From assembly GCF_035918155.1 (NCBI RefSeq), contig NZ_CP109327.1:3534001-3598000 (forward strand): DNA of 64,000 bases. Direction: 5' to 3'. Every line of letters begins with the position of its first letter. The first letter of the stretch is position 1. The notes under the pieces were generated by a model. The model was given only the letters and a program-made list of their open reading frames with translations, was not told the origin of the DNA and searched no databases. Below, piece after piece: positions 1 through 8,552 of this stretch. Origin of the DNA: Streptomyces sp. NBC_01591. Lineage in GTDB: Bacteria; Actinomycetota; Actinomycetes; Streptomycetales; Streptomycetaceae. A program made the position numbers and the translations under genes.

Positions 1-229
1 GCCGGGGGATGCGACGGCCGCCCTCCACCTTGTAGACCAGGTCCTCCCCGTACCCGATCGCAGACCCGAAGTCGCCGGCCCGCAGCCCGGCCGCCTCCCG
101 CCATGCCTTGATCTGGCGGCCCACCGCCGCGACCACGGCCGCCCCCGACTCGTCATCGGGATCGACGTCCCAGCCCGGCTCGTCCGCCTCGGCGTCGCCG
201 CGTTCCGTACCGGTCTCATCCACGCTCAT
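1..229 (-). CDS. XRE-family regulator (DUF5753 type), N-terminal part only
   Basis: The gene enters from outside the window, and only the first 76 codons are visible. After an acidic leader of about 30 residues comes a helix-turn-helix region starting near residue 37 (GRQIKAWREAAGLRAGDFG) and ending GGRRIPR, the usual start of Streptomyces XRE regulators that carry a C-terminal DUF5753 domain. The ATG at 229 is the only plausible start. The gene is divergent from the HATPase gene at 395. In Streptomyces such regulators are commonly paired with small HATPase or DUF397 proteins (WhiJ-like or AbaA-like loci). The regulated target and the C-terminal domain cannot be seen here. Confidence 0.8.
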   Translation of the reverse strand, partial: MSVDETGTERGDAEADEPGWDVDPDDESGAAVVAAVGRQIKAWREAAGLRAGDFGSAIGYGEDLVYKVEGGRRIPR

Positions 230-394
230 CCGTGCCCCACTTCCGATGTGCATGCCGTTCTTGGTTCAACCCCTGGTGTCCCCGGCACGTCACCCCGGAC
301 AGCCGGGACAGCACTGGACAAGCACGGGACAATCCCCGTACGTAGGGGGCTCGTCGCTGTTCACGGTACGCACGCCACGGCCACGCTGAGCGAC

Positions 395-886
395 GTGAAC
401 CAACACATCACCCGAACCGAACATTCCGCTCCCGCCCGGCAGTTCACCGTGCTGCTCTCCCCCACCCGCCGGGGCGCGCGGCTCGCCCGCCTCCTCACCA
501 TGGCTCATCTGGGCGACTGGGGGCTTCCTACGGAGTCGGCCGCGCACATCGTCGCCGAGCTGGCCGCCAACGCCGCCGTCCACGGCCGCGTATCCGGACG
601 GGACTTCCGACTCGGCCTCACCGCCCACCGCGACGGGCTCCTGCGGATCGAGGTGACCGACACCCGGGGCGAGCAACTGCCCGTCGCATCCACCCCCGAC
701 CAGCACGCGGAGAGCGGGCGCGGCCTGCTGATCGTCGAGGCACTCGCCGACCGCTGGGGCATCGACGTGGGACCCGTCCCGCGCAAGACGATCTGGGCCG
801 AACTCGACCTCGTACCGCGACCGCTCCACCGGGTCGCGGAAACCCACGACCCGGTGCACCACGTCCCCGCGTTCCACGACGCATAG
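395..886 (+). CDS. ATP-binding protein, RsbW-like HATPase (anti-sigma type)
   Basis: This is a single-domain GHKL ATPase of 163 residues. The N-box is visible as ELAANAAVHG, followed by a degenerate G1 box (EVTDTRGEQLP) and a G2 box (SGRGLLIVEALADRWG). In Streptomyces these small proteins resemble anti-sigma factor kinases, but most have no known partner. The frame is open back to an ATG at 248. I prefer the GTG at 395 because homology-like sequence begins only after it, although its ribosome site is weak. The gene is divergent from the DUF5753-type regulator at 1-229, a pairing common in Streptomyces regulatory loci. Binding to a sigma factor is inferred from the family only. Confidence 0.8.
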   Translation: MNQHITRTEHSAPARQFTVLLSPTRRGARLARLLTMAHLGDWGLPTESAAHIVAELAANAAVHGRVSGRDFRLGLTAHRDGLLRIEVTDTRGEQLPVASTPDQHAESGRGLLIVEALADRWGIDVGPVPRKTIWAELDLVPRPLHRVAETHDPVHHVPAFHDA

Positions 887-1090
887 AGCTTTAAAGAACC
901 TGGGGAAATTACCCTCCCCACCCAAACCCGACCCCGTCACTCACGCGGGTGACATGGGGCAACTGAGCTGGATTTCATACGGGTTGGCTGGCATATGCTC
1001 GCCGCGACAACTCCAGACATGCGACGGCCCCCGACGAGATTCACAGTCTCAACCGGGGGCCTGACCACCGAGGAAGTTAGGCCCTTCCCG

Positions 1091-2062
1091 ATGGATACCC
1101 CGCAGATTACCGCGCCCCCGCGCGCCCCGTCCCCCGTACCCGGAGACGCCACACCGTCATCCGGTGTCATCCACATCAACTTCCGGCATGCCGCAGGCTT
1201 CACCGTCATCGGCAACCACCTCACCCAGCACCGCGGACTCTCCCTCGCCGCGATCGGGCTCGCCGCCCACATCCAGTCGCTCCCCGCCGGAGCCAGGATC
1301 GGCATCAAGCAACTCGCCGAACGCTTCCCCGAGAGCGAAACCCGCATCGCCGCCGCCCTGCGCGAACTCGAAGCCCACGGCTACCTCCACCGCAGCCGCG
1401 TACGCCTCGCCGACGGCCGCATCGTCACCCGCACCGTCTCGTACAACCAGCCCGGCGCTGTCACCCACCCCGTAGCGGCTCCCCGGCCCCGGACGGCACC
1501 CAGCAAGCCGACCCCACAGTCCGCACCGCCACCCCGCGCAACCACTCCCGAACCGCGTCCGGGTCCGGCCCCCGCACCACCCCCGGCACTCACGCCGCAA
1601 CCCGCCCCCGTCCTCGTACCGGCCCCCACCGCACGCACGACGCCGCCTCCGCCGCTCCCCCGGCCGCAGGAGCTCACTCCGGAGCTCCAGCGCGCGGCCA
1701 CCGCCCCCCTCGCCGACCTGCGCCGCCACGCACCCCAGCTGGTCCTCTGCGAGAACGACATCCACGCCCTCGCCCCAGGCATCGCCGCCTGGCTCGAACG
1801 CGACACCCACCCCGACACCATCCGCCACACACTCACCACCGACCTCCCCGTCCCCCTGAAACACCCGGCGAAGCTCCTCCGCCACCGGATCACGACGCTC
1901 CTGCCACCACCGCTGCCAGGAGCCCAGGACGTCACCGCACGCGCACGCCCCGGCGCCATCGTCATCCCGCTCCAGAACTGCGACCGCTGCGACCGCGCCT
2001 TCCGCTCCCGCCACCCCGGCCACTGCCGCGACTGCCGGACAGACCTCCACACAGCCGCCTGA
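1091..2062 (+). CDS. Proline-rich winged-helix DNA-binding protein with C-terminal zinc ribbon
   Basis: The protein has 323 residues from the ATG at 1091; an upstream ATG at 995 would add 32. Residues about 25-110 look like a winged helix of the kind that reads phenotype or replication-type operators (HRGLSLAAIGLAAHIQSLP, then RIAAALRELEAHGYLHRSR). A long Pro/Ala/Thr-rich linker follows, then a second small helical region. The tail has two CxxC pairs (CDRC and CRDC), a probable zinc ribbon. Similar proteins are annotated in Streptomyces only as helix-turn-helix domain-containing proteins. No target is known. An 11-bp motif near 992 recurs downstream of the gene at 2256 and 2277. Confidence 0.75.
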   Translation: MDTPQITAPPRAPSPVPGDATPSSGVIHINFRHAAGFTVIGNHLTQHRGLSLAAIGLAAHIQSLPAGARIGIKQLAERFPESETRIAAALRELEAHGYLHRSRVRLADGRIVTRTVSYNQPGAVTHPVAAPRPRTAPSKPTPQSAPPPRATTPEPRPGPAPAPPPALTPQPAPVLVPAPTARTTPPPPLPRPQELTPELQRAATAPLADLRRHAPQLVLCENDIHALAPGIAAWLERDTHPDTIRHTLTTDLPVPLKHPAKLLRHRITTLLPPPLPGAQDVTARARPGAIVIPLQNCDRCDRAFRSRHPGHCRDCRTDLHTAA

Positions 2063-2255
2063 CCGAAATATCACGCAACACCCGGGTAGCCGCCCGGCCG
2101 CATGGCAACGGAGGAATATCGATCGGACCCCGGTTCCGCAAGAACGGACAGGCATGGCCTGATACGAAACACCGGCCGGAGGTCGACTTTTGCCCGTACC
2201 GGTGGGCCGCCTGGGCGGCAGAGAACAAAATGGGTGATGAAAACAGAAAAGCCGC

Positions 2256-2286
2256 CATATGCTCGCGATCGACCCACGAGCATATG
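2256..2286 (-). terminator. Inverted repeat, probable terminator of the secreted-protein gene
   Basis: Perfect 10-bp arms (catatgctcg at 2256-2265 and its complement at 2277-2286) surround an 11-base loop. Read on the minus strand, a T-rich stretch follows (ggcttttctgttttc), so it fits an intrinsic terminator 39 bases beyond the stop of the gene at 2325. The same 11-mer, catatgctcgc, also occurs at 992-1002, ahead of the neighbouring DNA-binding gene, so an operator role is a competing reading. Confidence 0.55.
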
Positions 2287-2324
2287 ACGTCCCCGTATTA
2301 TTTAATGTCGCCCGATTCCGCGGC

Positions 2325-2726
2325 CTAGTCGTAGAAGAGGACTCCGTAACCGCCCTCGGGGTTGTTCGTCGAGAGCATGAACTCCGCCTTCTTGTTGTCG
2401 CCGTCGACATAGTCGCCGATGTCGTTGAAGGTGAGACAGCCACCCGAACTGGACTTCGTCGCGACCTTCTTGGAACCACTGGGGTCATGCTCCCACAGGG
2501 TGTACGAGTGGGATCTCGACGTGGAGTCGACGCAGGCCATGAAATTGCCACCGGACGAGTAGACGTAGTCGGTGAACCACTGGCCCAGGTTTACGTCACG
2601 GTGCTTGAAAGTGCTCGATCCGACAGGATCCCAACCGGATGAAGCGTTCGCGGTACCCATTCCGGCAGCAACCGCCACCGAGGCAAAAAATGCCACACCG
2701 ATAACCTTGAGCTTGCCCATATTCAC
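2325..2726 (-). CDS. Small secreted protein of unknown function
   Basis: The protein has 133 residues with a clear Sec signal peptide: Lys at 5 and 7, a hydrophobic core IGVAFFASVAVAAGMG, and a probable AxA-like cleavage at ANAS near residue 28. The mature part is about 105 residues, rich in Ser, Gly, Asp and aromatics, with only two cysteines (MACVD and GGCLTF) that could form one disulfide. I do not recognise a domain. The gene and its flanks are visibly richer in A+T than the surroundings, which suggests acquisition. It is transcribed alone, with its own hairpin terminator at 2256-2286. A small beta-rich extracellular protein is a fair guess, but function is unknown. Confidence 0.75.
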   Translation of the reverse strand: MNMGKLKVIGVAFFASVAVAAGMGTANASSGWDPVGSSTFKHRDVNLGQWFTDYVYSSGGNFMACVDSTSRSHSYTLWEHDPSGSKKVATKSSSGGCLTFNDIGDYVDGDNKKAEFMLSTNNPEGGYGVLFYD

Positions 2727-2915
2727 CCTTTCAAAATCCCGGTGATCTTACAGTTGAGGACTGTAGCACGCACCACAACGGAGCCAATGGAATATATTTC
2801 CGGAATATGGAATTCCAGATTCCCGCGCAAGAGTACGCATTCAAGGAGACCCTAAAAAAAGGGACATAAGTGGGCAACGCGCCGGAACGAACCGCGACTG
2901 CCAAGCGGACAGAGC

Positions 2916-2954
2916 ACGTCACGGCCCCCGGCATGGCGCCGGGGGCCGTGACGT
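2916..2954 (-). terminator. Perfect hairpin terminator after acyl-CoA dehydrogenase
   Basis: Perfect 17-bp arms at 2916-2932 and 2938-2954 enclose a 5-base loop (atggc). It lies 22 bases past the acyl-CoA dehydrogenase stop on the minus strand. It has no strong T run, as is usual for Streptomyces terminators. Confidence 0.8.
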
Positions 2955-2976
2955 TGACGTAGTCGGGACGAAGTCG

Positions 2977-4143
2977 CTACGGCAGGTTCCTCGCCATCAC
3001 GATCCGCTGGACTTGATTCGTTCCTTCATAAATCTGGGTGATCTTCGCGTCGCGCATCATCCGCTCCACCGGGTAGTCCCGCGTGTAGCCGTAGCCGCCG
3101 AGCAGCTGGACCGCATCCGTGGTGATCTCCATCGCGACGTCGGAGGCGAAGCACTTGGCCGCGGCGCCGAAGAAGGTGAGGTCGCCGTCGAGGCGCTCGG
3201 ACTTGGCGGCGGCCGAGTAGGTGAGCTGGCGGGCCGCCTCCAGCTTCATGGCCATGTCGGCGAGCATGAACTGGATGCCCTGGAAGTCGGCGATCGGCTT
3301 GCCGAACTGCTTGCGCTCCTGGACGTAGCCCTTGGCGTAGTCGAGGGCGCCCTGGGCGATGCCGAGGGCCTGGGCCGCGATGGTGATGCGGGTGTGGTCC
3401 AGGGTCTTCATCGCGGTGGCGAAGCCGGTGCCCTCCTCGCCGATCATGCGGTCGGCGGGGATGCGGACGTTGTCGAAGTAGACCTCGCGGGTCGGGGAGC
3501 CCTTGATGCCGAGCTTCTTCTCCGGGGCGCCGAAGGAGACGCCCTCGTCCGACTTCTCGACGACGAAGGCCGAGATGCCCTTGGAGCGCTTGGTCGGGTC
3601 GGTGACGGCCATGACCGTGTAGTACTCGGAGACGCCCGCGTTGGTGATCCAGCGCTTCACGCCGTTGAGCACCCAGAAGTCGCCGTCGCGCACGGCCTTG
3701 GTCTTCATGCCGGCCGCATCGGAACCCGCGTCGGGCTCGGAGAGGCAGTACGAGAACATTCCGTCGCCCTTGGCGAGCGGGCCCAGGTACTTCTTCTTCA
3801 GGTCCTCGGAGCCGGAGAGGATCACCGGGAGGGAGCCGAGCTTGTTCACGGCCGGGATGAGGGAGGAGGAGGCGCAGACACGGGCCACCTCCTCGATCAC
3901 GATGACCGTGGCGAGGGCGTCGGCACCCGCACCGCCGTACTCCTCGGGTACGTGCACCGCGTGCAGGTCCGCCGCGGTCAGGGCGTCCAGCGCTTCCTGC
4001 GGGAAGCGCGCCTCCTCGTCGACCGCCGCCGCGTACGGGGCGATCTTCGCCTCGGCGAGCGCACGCACCGTCTCCCGGAGCATCTCGTGCTCCTCGGCCG
4101 GACGGTACAGGTCGAAATCGGTCGAACCCGCCAAGACGCTCAC
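2977..4143 (-). CDS. Acyl-CoA dehydrogenase
   Basis: At 388 residues this is a full-length short-chain-type acyl-CoA dehydrogenase, a soluble FAD enzyme that introduces the alpha-beta double bond of acyl-CoA thioesters in beta-oxidation or branched-chain amino acid breakdown and passes electrons to ETF. The N-terminal helical, middle beta (YCLSEPDAGSDAAGMKT, then WITNAG) and C-terminal helical domains are all present. Glu373 in IYEGTNQVQRIVMARNL is the expected catalytic base. Family signatures such as QLLGGYGYTRDYPVER are intact. It stands alone with a strong terminator downstream. The upstream region has a TAAC-tacc-GTTA repeat near 4155-4166 that could be a TetR-type operator. Substrate length cannot be set from sequence. 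Confidence 0.95.
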   Translation of the reverse strand: MSVLAGSTDFDLYRPAEEHEMLRETVRALAEAKIAPYAAAVDEEARFPQEALDALTAADLHAVHVPEEYGGAGADALATVIVIEEVARVCASSSLIPAVNKLGSLPVILSGSEDLKKKYLGPLAKGDGMFSYCLSEPDAGSDAAGMKTKAVRDGDFWVLNGVKRWITNAGVSEYYTVMAVTDPTKRSKGISAFVVEKSDEGVSFGAPEKKLGIKGSPTREVYFDNVRIPADRMIGEEGTGFATAMKTLDHTRITIAAQALGIAQGALDYAKGYVQERKQFGKPIADFQGIQFMLADMAMKLEAARQLTYSAAAKSERLDGDLTFFGAAAKCFASDVAMEITTDAVQLLGGYGYTRDYPVERMMRDAKITQIYEGTNQVQRIVMARNLP

Positions 4144-4378
4144 TCCCCAAGACGCTAACTACCGTTAAGTAACCCAATTTTAGAGCGCGGCCCCCGCGAT
4201 GGCCTATGCAACGCCCGCGTGAGCTTCGCGACAGGGGTGGGTGAAATCGTGAGGAAAGGGGCGGGGAAGGGGGTGGAGAAGGGGGCGGGAAGCTGTGCGG
4301 GCGGGCGGAATCCGGGTTTTCGGGAGCACGACTATGCTCGTTCACCGCACGTCTGTCCGCATCTCCCAGGAGCAATTC

Positions 4379-5722
4379 ATGGCCCTCAGGATCACTGTGA
4401 TCGGCACCGGCTACCTCGGTGCCACCCACGCCGCGGCCATGGCCGAGCTGGGCTTCGAAGTGCTCGGCCTCGATGTCGTGCCCGAGAAGATCGAGATGCT
4501 CGGCACCGGCAAGGTCCCGATGTACGAACCGGGCCTGGAGGAGCTGCTGCGCAAGCACGTCGAGGGCATCGAGGGGTCCACGGGGCGGCTGCGGTTCACC
4601 ACCTCCCCGGAAGAGGTGGCGGACTTCGGCGATGTGCACTTCGTCTGTGTGAACACTCCGCAGAAGCATGGTGAGTACGCCTGCGACATGAGTTACGTGG
4701 ACGCCGCCTTCGAGTCGCTGGCGCCCCACCTGACCCGGCCCGCGCTGGTCGTCGGGAAGTCGACCGTCCCGGTGGGCTCGGCGGCCCGGCTCGCGGCGCG
4801 GCTGGCGGAGCTGGCGCCGGTGGGTGCCGACGCGGAGCTGGCCTGGAACCCGGAGTTCCTGCGCGAGGGCTTCGCCGTGAACGACACCCTGCACCCGGAC
4901 CGGATCGTCGTCGGTGTGACGAGCGAGCGGGCCGAGAAGCTGCTGCGCGAGGTGTACGCGGTGCCGGTCGCCGAGGGGTCGCCGTTCGTGGTGACGGACT
5001 TCCCGACCGCCGAGCTGGTGAAGACCGCGGCCAATTCGTTCCTGGCCACGAAGATCTCGTTCATCAACGCCATGGCGGAGGTCTGCGAGGCCGCCGACGG
5101 CGATGTGAAGAAGCTGGCCGAGGCGATCGGGCACGACGAGCGGATCGGCTCGAAGTACCTGCGGGCCGGGATCGGCTTCGGCGGCGGCTGTCTGCCGAAG
5201 GACATCCGGGCCTTCATGGCGCGCGCCGGTGAGCTGGGCGCGGACCAGGCGCTGACCTTCCTCCGCGAGGTCGACTCGATCAACATGCGGCGCCGCGGCC
5301 ACATGGTGGAGCTGGCCCGGGAGGCCGTGGGCGGCGATTCGTTCCTCGGCAAGCGGGTGGCGGTGCTGGGCGCGACGTTCAAGCCGGACTCGGACGACGT
5401 ACGGGACTCGCCGGCGCTGAACGTGGCCGGGCAGATCCACCTCCAGGGCGGCCAGGTCACGGTCTTCGACCCGAAGGGCATGGACAACGCCCGGCGGCTC
5501 TTCCCGACCCTCGGTTACGCGGACACGGCGCTGGACGCGGTGCGCGGCGCCGATGTGGTGCTGCATCTGACGGAGTGGCGCGAGTTCCGCGAGCTGGACC
5601 CGGCGGCGCTCGGCGAGGTCGCGTCCCGCCGGATCATCCTGGACGGCCGCAACGCGCTCGACAGTGAGCTGTGGCGCGGGGGCGGCTGGACGTACCGGGC
5701 GATGGGGCGCCCGACGGCCTGA
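4379..5722 (+). CDS. ugd: UDP-glucose 6-dehydrogenase
   Basis: The enzyme oxidises UDP-glucose to UDP-glucuronate with two NAD+, supplying uronic acids for surface polysaccharide or glycosylated metabolites in the cytoplasm. At 447 residues it is full length. The Rossmann motif GTGYLG is at residues 9-14. The catalytic cysteine is Cys271 in GFGGGCLPKDIRAF, and the C-terminal nucleotide-sugar domain contains FKPDSDDVRDSPAL. The frame is open upstream to 4295, but the ATG at 4379 has a good ribosome site (aggag, 7 bases away) and matches the family start. It is not in a sugar cluster here, so its end product is unknown. It is convergent with the CGNR gene. Confidence 0.95.
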   Translation: MALRITVIGTGYLGATHAAAMAELGFEVLGLDVVPEKIEMLGTGKVPMYEPGLEELLRKHVEGIEGSTGRLRFTTSPEEVADFGDVHFVCVNTPQKHGEYACDMSYVDAAFESLAPHLTRPALVVGKSTVPVGSAARLAARLAELAPVGADAELAWNPEFLREGFAVNDTLHPDRIVVGVTSERAEKLLREVYAVPVAEGSPFVVTDFPTAELVKTAANSFLATKISFINAMAEVCEAADGDVKKLAEAIGHDERIGSKYLRAGIGFGGGCLPKDIRAFMARAGELGADQALTFLREVDSINMRRRGHMVELAREAVGGDSFLGKRVAVLGATFKPDSDDVRDSPALNVAGQIHLQGGQVTVFDPKGMDNARRLFPTLGYADTALDAVRGADVVLHLTEWREFRELDPAALGEVASRRIILDGRNALDSELWRGGGWTYRAMGRPTA

Positions 5723-5738
5723 GCCGGAGAGAAGAACC

Positions 5739-6248
5739 TCAGCCGCGCTTCGCGCGGTAGGTGCGCATCTTGGCGCGGGCGCCGCACACCGACATGGAGC
5801 ACCAGCGGCGGCGCCCCGCCGGGCTGCGGTCGTAGTAGGCCCAGCGGCAGTCCTCCGCCTCGCAGGCCTTGAGCCGGGCCCAGGTGCCGTCGGCCGACGC
5901 GGTGGCGATGGCCGCCGCGACGCGTGCGGTCAGCCCGGCCGGTTCGGTGGCGGGGCGCAGTGCGGCGGCGCCCGCCGCGTCCACGGTGACGCGCAGGGGC
6001 GCCTCGGCGAGGAGCCGGTCGAGCGGGGACGCGGCGTCGTCCGGCGGGCGGTGGCCGGCGTGGGCGAGGCAGGCGGTACGGAGCGCCTCGCGCAGGATGC
6101 GGGCGTCCTGGACCTCCGGTTCGGTGAGGCCGAAGGCGGCGCGTCCGTCCGCCGTATCGAGAGTGTCCGCGCCCGTCTCGACGTCCAGGGTGTTGACCAG
6201 GGCCTCGATCAGCGCGAGTGCACCGGGGGCGGATTCCTTCTCACTCAT
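5739..6248 (-). CDS. CGNR zinc-finger / ABATE-domain regulator
   Basis: The protein has 169 residues. The N-terminal two thirds is the ABATE domain (putative stress-induced regulator). The C-terminal 45 residues are the CGNR zinc finger, with CEAEDCRWAYYDRS, then RRRWCSMSVCGARAK, giving the four expected cysteines; the motif that names the family reads VCGAR here. It is probably a DNA-binding regulator. It is divergent from the VOC gene at 6365, and the 116-bp gap holds a perfect 11-bp inverted repeat, so it likely controls itself and the VOC gene. Its inducer is unknown. Confidence 0.85.
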   Translation of the reverse strand: MSEKESAPGALALIEALVNTLDVETGADTLDTADGRAAFGLTEPEVQDARILREALRTACLAHAGHRPPDDAASPLDRLLAEAPLRVTVDAAGAAALRPATEPAGLTARVAAAIATASADGTWARLKACEAEDCRWAYYDRSPAGRRRWCSMSVCGARAKMRTYRAKRG

Positions 6249-6299
6249 GGTGCGACCTCATGGTTGCGACGTTACCTCCTTTGCGAGAGCATGCAGTAA

Positions 6300-6332
6300 C
6301 GGTTACCTGTTGAGCGTGTGTACAGGTAACCG
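6300..6332. promoter_or_regulatory. Perfect palindromic operator between CGNR and VOC genes
   Basis: The arms cggttacctgt (6300-6310) and its exact complement (6322-6332) are 11 bp long and separated by 11 bases. A further half-site, gttacct, lies at 6271-6277 beside the CGNR start. Its position midway between divergent promoters is typical of an operator bound by a dimer. It lacks a T run and the genes face away from it, so a terminator is unlikely. Confidence 0.65.
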
Positions 6333-6364
6333 ACTGTATCCATCCGTCCGGAGGAGGAATTGTC

Positions 6365-6727
6365 ATGGCTGTCGCCACACTGGGTGCCGTCGTTCTGGAC
6401 TGCCCCGACCCGGCCGCGCTCGCCGGTTTCTACGCGGGGCTGCTCGGCGGAGAGATCGTGCCCGGCGGGGAGGACTGGCTGGAGCTGACCGGGGCCGGGG
6501 GCACACTCCTCGCGTTCCAGGCCGCGCCCGGTTTCGTACCGCCGCGGTGGCCGAGCGCGGACGCATCGCAGCAGATCCATCTGGATCTGACCGTGCCGGA
6601 CCTGGACGCGGCGGAGAAGGAGGCGCTCGCGCTGGGCGCCACCGTGCTGGAGGCGGAGGACCGGGAGCGGAGTTTCCGGGTGTATGCGGATCCCGCGGGG
6701 CACCCGTTCTGTCTCTGCGCGGGGTAG
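6365..6727 (+). CDS. VOC-family (glyoxalase/bleomycin-resistance fold) protein
   Basis: At 120 residues this matches a single-subunit VOC protein made of two beta-alpha-beta-beta-beta modules. The first begins TLGAVVLDCPDPAALAGFY and the second IHLDLTVPDLDAAEKEALA, and the ending DPAGHPFCLC is typical of the family. The start ATG follows a good ribosome site (ggaggaatt). Members range from metal-dependent dioxygenases and isomerases to drug-binding proteins, so activity cannot be given. It is likely under the control of the divergent CGNR regulator through the palindrome at 6300-6332. Confidence 0.85.
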   Translation: MAVATLGAVVLDCPDPAALAGFYAGLLGGEIVPGGEDWLELTGAGGTLLAFQAAPGFVPPRWPSADASQQIHLDLTVPDLDAAEKEALALGATVLEAEDRERSFRVYADPAGHPFCLCAG

Positions 6728-6735
6728 TGGACGAC

Positions 6736-6767
6736 GTGTGGGGGCGCCCCGGAGGGTGCCCCCACAC
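6736..6767. terminator. Bidirectional terminator between VOC and dipeptidase genes
   Basis: The arms gtgtgggggc (6736-6745) and its complement (6758-6767) form a 10-bp GC-rich stem between two convergent genes, so it can serve both. Confidence 0.7.
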
Positions 6768-6785
6768 ACGTGACGCGGGACCGGC

Positions 6786-8006
6786 TCAGCCGGTCGCGCC
6801 GTCCAGCTGCTCGATCGTGGCGTGGGACGGGCCGCGGCGGGTGCGCAGCTCGCGCGCCACGTCCTCGGCGTCGCGCAGCACCCGTACGGCGTTCTGCCAG
6901 GTGAGCTTGGCGAGGTCGGCGGTGGACCAGCCGCGGCCGAGCAGCTCCGCGATCAGGTTCGGGTAGCCGGCGACGTCCTGGAGGCCCTCCGGGAGGAAGG
7001 CCGTTCCGTCGTAGTCGCCGCCGATGCCGATGTGGTCGATGCCGGCGACCTCGCGCATGTGGTCGAGGTGGTCGGCGATGGTCGCCACGGTGGCCATCGG
7101 GCGCGGGTTGGCCGCTTCGAAGGCGGCGTGGATCTTCATGGCCTGCGCGGTGGTGTCGAGGTGGTGCAGGCCGTGCGCGCGCATGTTCTCGTCCGCGGCC
7201 TCGGTCCAGGCGACGGCCTCCGGCAGGACGAACTTCGGCACGAAGGTCGCCATGGCGATGCCGCCGTTGGCGGGGAGCCGGCCGAGGACGTCGTCGGGGA
7301 TGTTGCGCGGGTGGTCGCAGATCGCCCGCGACGAGGAGTGCGAGAAGATCACCGGCGCCGTGGAGGTGTCGAGCGCGTCGCGCATCGTGGTGGCCGCCAC
7401 GTGGGAGAGGTCGACCAGCATGCCGGTGCGGTTCATCTCCCGTACGACCTCGTGGCCGAACGGCGAGAGACCGCCGACGCCCGGTTCATCGGTCGCCGAG
7501 TCCGCCCAGGCGATGTTGTCGTTGTGCGTGAGCGTCATGTAGCGGACGCCCAGGGTGTGCAGGGCGCGCAGGGTGCCCAGCGAGTTGTTGATGGAGTGGC
7601 CGCCCTCGGCGCCCATCAGGGAGGCGATGCGGCCCTCGGTGCGGGCCGCCTCCATGCCGTCGGCGGTCAGTGCGCGCCGCAGGTCGGCGGGGTAGCGGCC
7701 GATCAGCTCGGCGACCACGTCGATCTGTTCCAGGGTGGCGCTGACGGCTTCGTCGCCCGCCATGTCGGTCTGTACGTAGACGGACCAGAACTGGGCGCCG
7801 ACGCCGCCCGCGCGCAGCCGGGGGATGTCGGTGTGCAGATGGGCCGACTGGTCGGTGGCGATGTCACGGGCGTCGAGGTCGTAGCCGACCTGTTCGCGCA
7901 GCGCCCACGGCAGGTCGTTGTGTCCGTCGACGACGGGGTACTCGGCGAGGAACTCCCTCGCCCGCTCCAGCCGGTCCGCCTGCTCCGTCTGCTCCGTCTG
8001 CTCCAC
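6786..8006 (-). CDS. Membrane dipeptidase (peptidase family M19)
   Basis: This 406-residue zinc dipeptidase is related to renal dipeptidase and hydrolyses dipeptides, often with D-residues at the C-terminal side. Metal ligands are visible: the HxD pair His29/Asp31 in VDGHNDLPW, then [21 protein letters not shown] and FSHSSSRA, and IGGDYDG near the end. There is no signal peptide. The N terminus starts with a short Glu-Gln-Thr repeat. The stop of purE-side transcription is only 6 bases away from its start, so it probably lies downstream in the purK-purE operon on the minus strand. Substrate is not known. Confidence 0.92.
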   Translation of the reverse strand: MEQTEQTEQADRLERAREFLAEYPVVDGHNDLPWALREQVGYDLDARDIATDQSAHLHTDIPRLRAGGVGAQFWSVYVQTDMAGDEAVSATLEQIDVVAELIGRYPADLRRALTADGMEAARTEGRIASLMGAEGGHSINNSLGTLRALHTLGVRYMTLTHNDNIAWADSATDEPGVGGLSPFGHEVVREMNRTGMLVDLSHVAATTMRDALDTSTAPVIFSHSSSRAICDHPRNIPDDVLGRLPANGGIAMATFVPKFVLPEAVAWTEAADENMRAHGLHHLDTTAQAMKIHAAFEAANPRPMATVATIADHLDHMREVAGIDHIGIGGDYDGTAFLPEGLQDVAGYPNLIAELLGRGWSTADLAKLTWQNAVRVLRDAEDVARELRTRRGPSHATIEQLDGATG

Positions 8007-8012
8007 GGACGC

Positions 8013-8552
8013 CTACTTCCCGAAGCCGAAGGAGTCGGCGCCCTGGACCTTGCTGCGGAGCCGCTTGCCCTTCTCCGTCGCCTGGTCGTTCAGCTCCTGC
8101 TGGAACTCCCGCATCCGGGCCAGCAGCTCGCCGTCGTGGGCGGCGAGGATGCGGGCGGCGAGCAGGCCCGCGTTGCGCGCGCCGCCGACCGAGACGGTCG
8201 CGACCGGCACACCGGCGGGCATCTGCACGATGGAGAGCAGGCTGTCCATGCCGTCGAGGTACTTCAGCGGGACCGGCACGCCGATGACGGGCAGCGGGGT
8301 GACGGAGGCGAGCATGCCGGGCAGGTGGGCGGCGCCGCCCGCGCCCGCGATGATCGCCTTGAGGCCGCGGTCCGCCGCCTGCTCGCCGTACGCGATCATC
8401 TCGCGCGGCATGCGGTGGGCGGAGACGACGTCGATCTCGTACGGGATCTCGAACTCGTCGAGGGCCTTGGCCGCTGCTTCCATGACGGGCCAGTCGGAGT
8501 CCGAGCCCATGACGATGCCGACGAGCGGCGCGGCGGTGCCGGGGGAGGTCAT
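8013..8552 (-). CDS. purE: N5-carboxyaminoimidazole ribonucleotide mutase PurE
   Basis: PurE (179 residues) moves the carboxylate of N5-CAIR to give CAIR in purine synthesis, working with PurK. The family signature GSDSDWPVM begins near residue 16 and SAHRMP follows, both in the active site. Its ATG overlaps the purK stop by 4 bases (ATGA), so translation is coupled. The C terminus is longer than in E. coli PurE, as in other actinomycetes. Confidence 0.97.
   Translation of the reverse strand: MTSPGTAAPLVGIVMGSDSDWPVMEAAAKALDEFEIPYEIDVVSAHRMPREMIAYGEQAADRGLKAIIAGAGGAAHLPGMLASVTPLPVIGVPVPLKYLDGMDSLLSIVQMPAGVPVATVSVGGARNAGLLAARILAAHDGELLARMREFQQELNDQATEKGKRLRSKVQGADSFGFGK

Noticed and set aside
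3026..5566. Very long open frame on the minus strand across the acyl-CoA dehydrogenase and UDP-glucose dehydrogenase genes
   Set aside because: It is Arg/His/Gly-rich, has no domain, and overlaps two genes with clear catalytic motifs; a typical GC-rich shadow.
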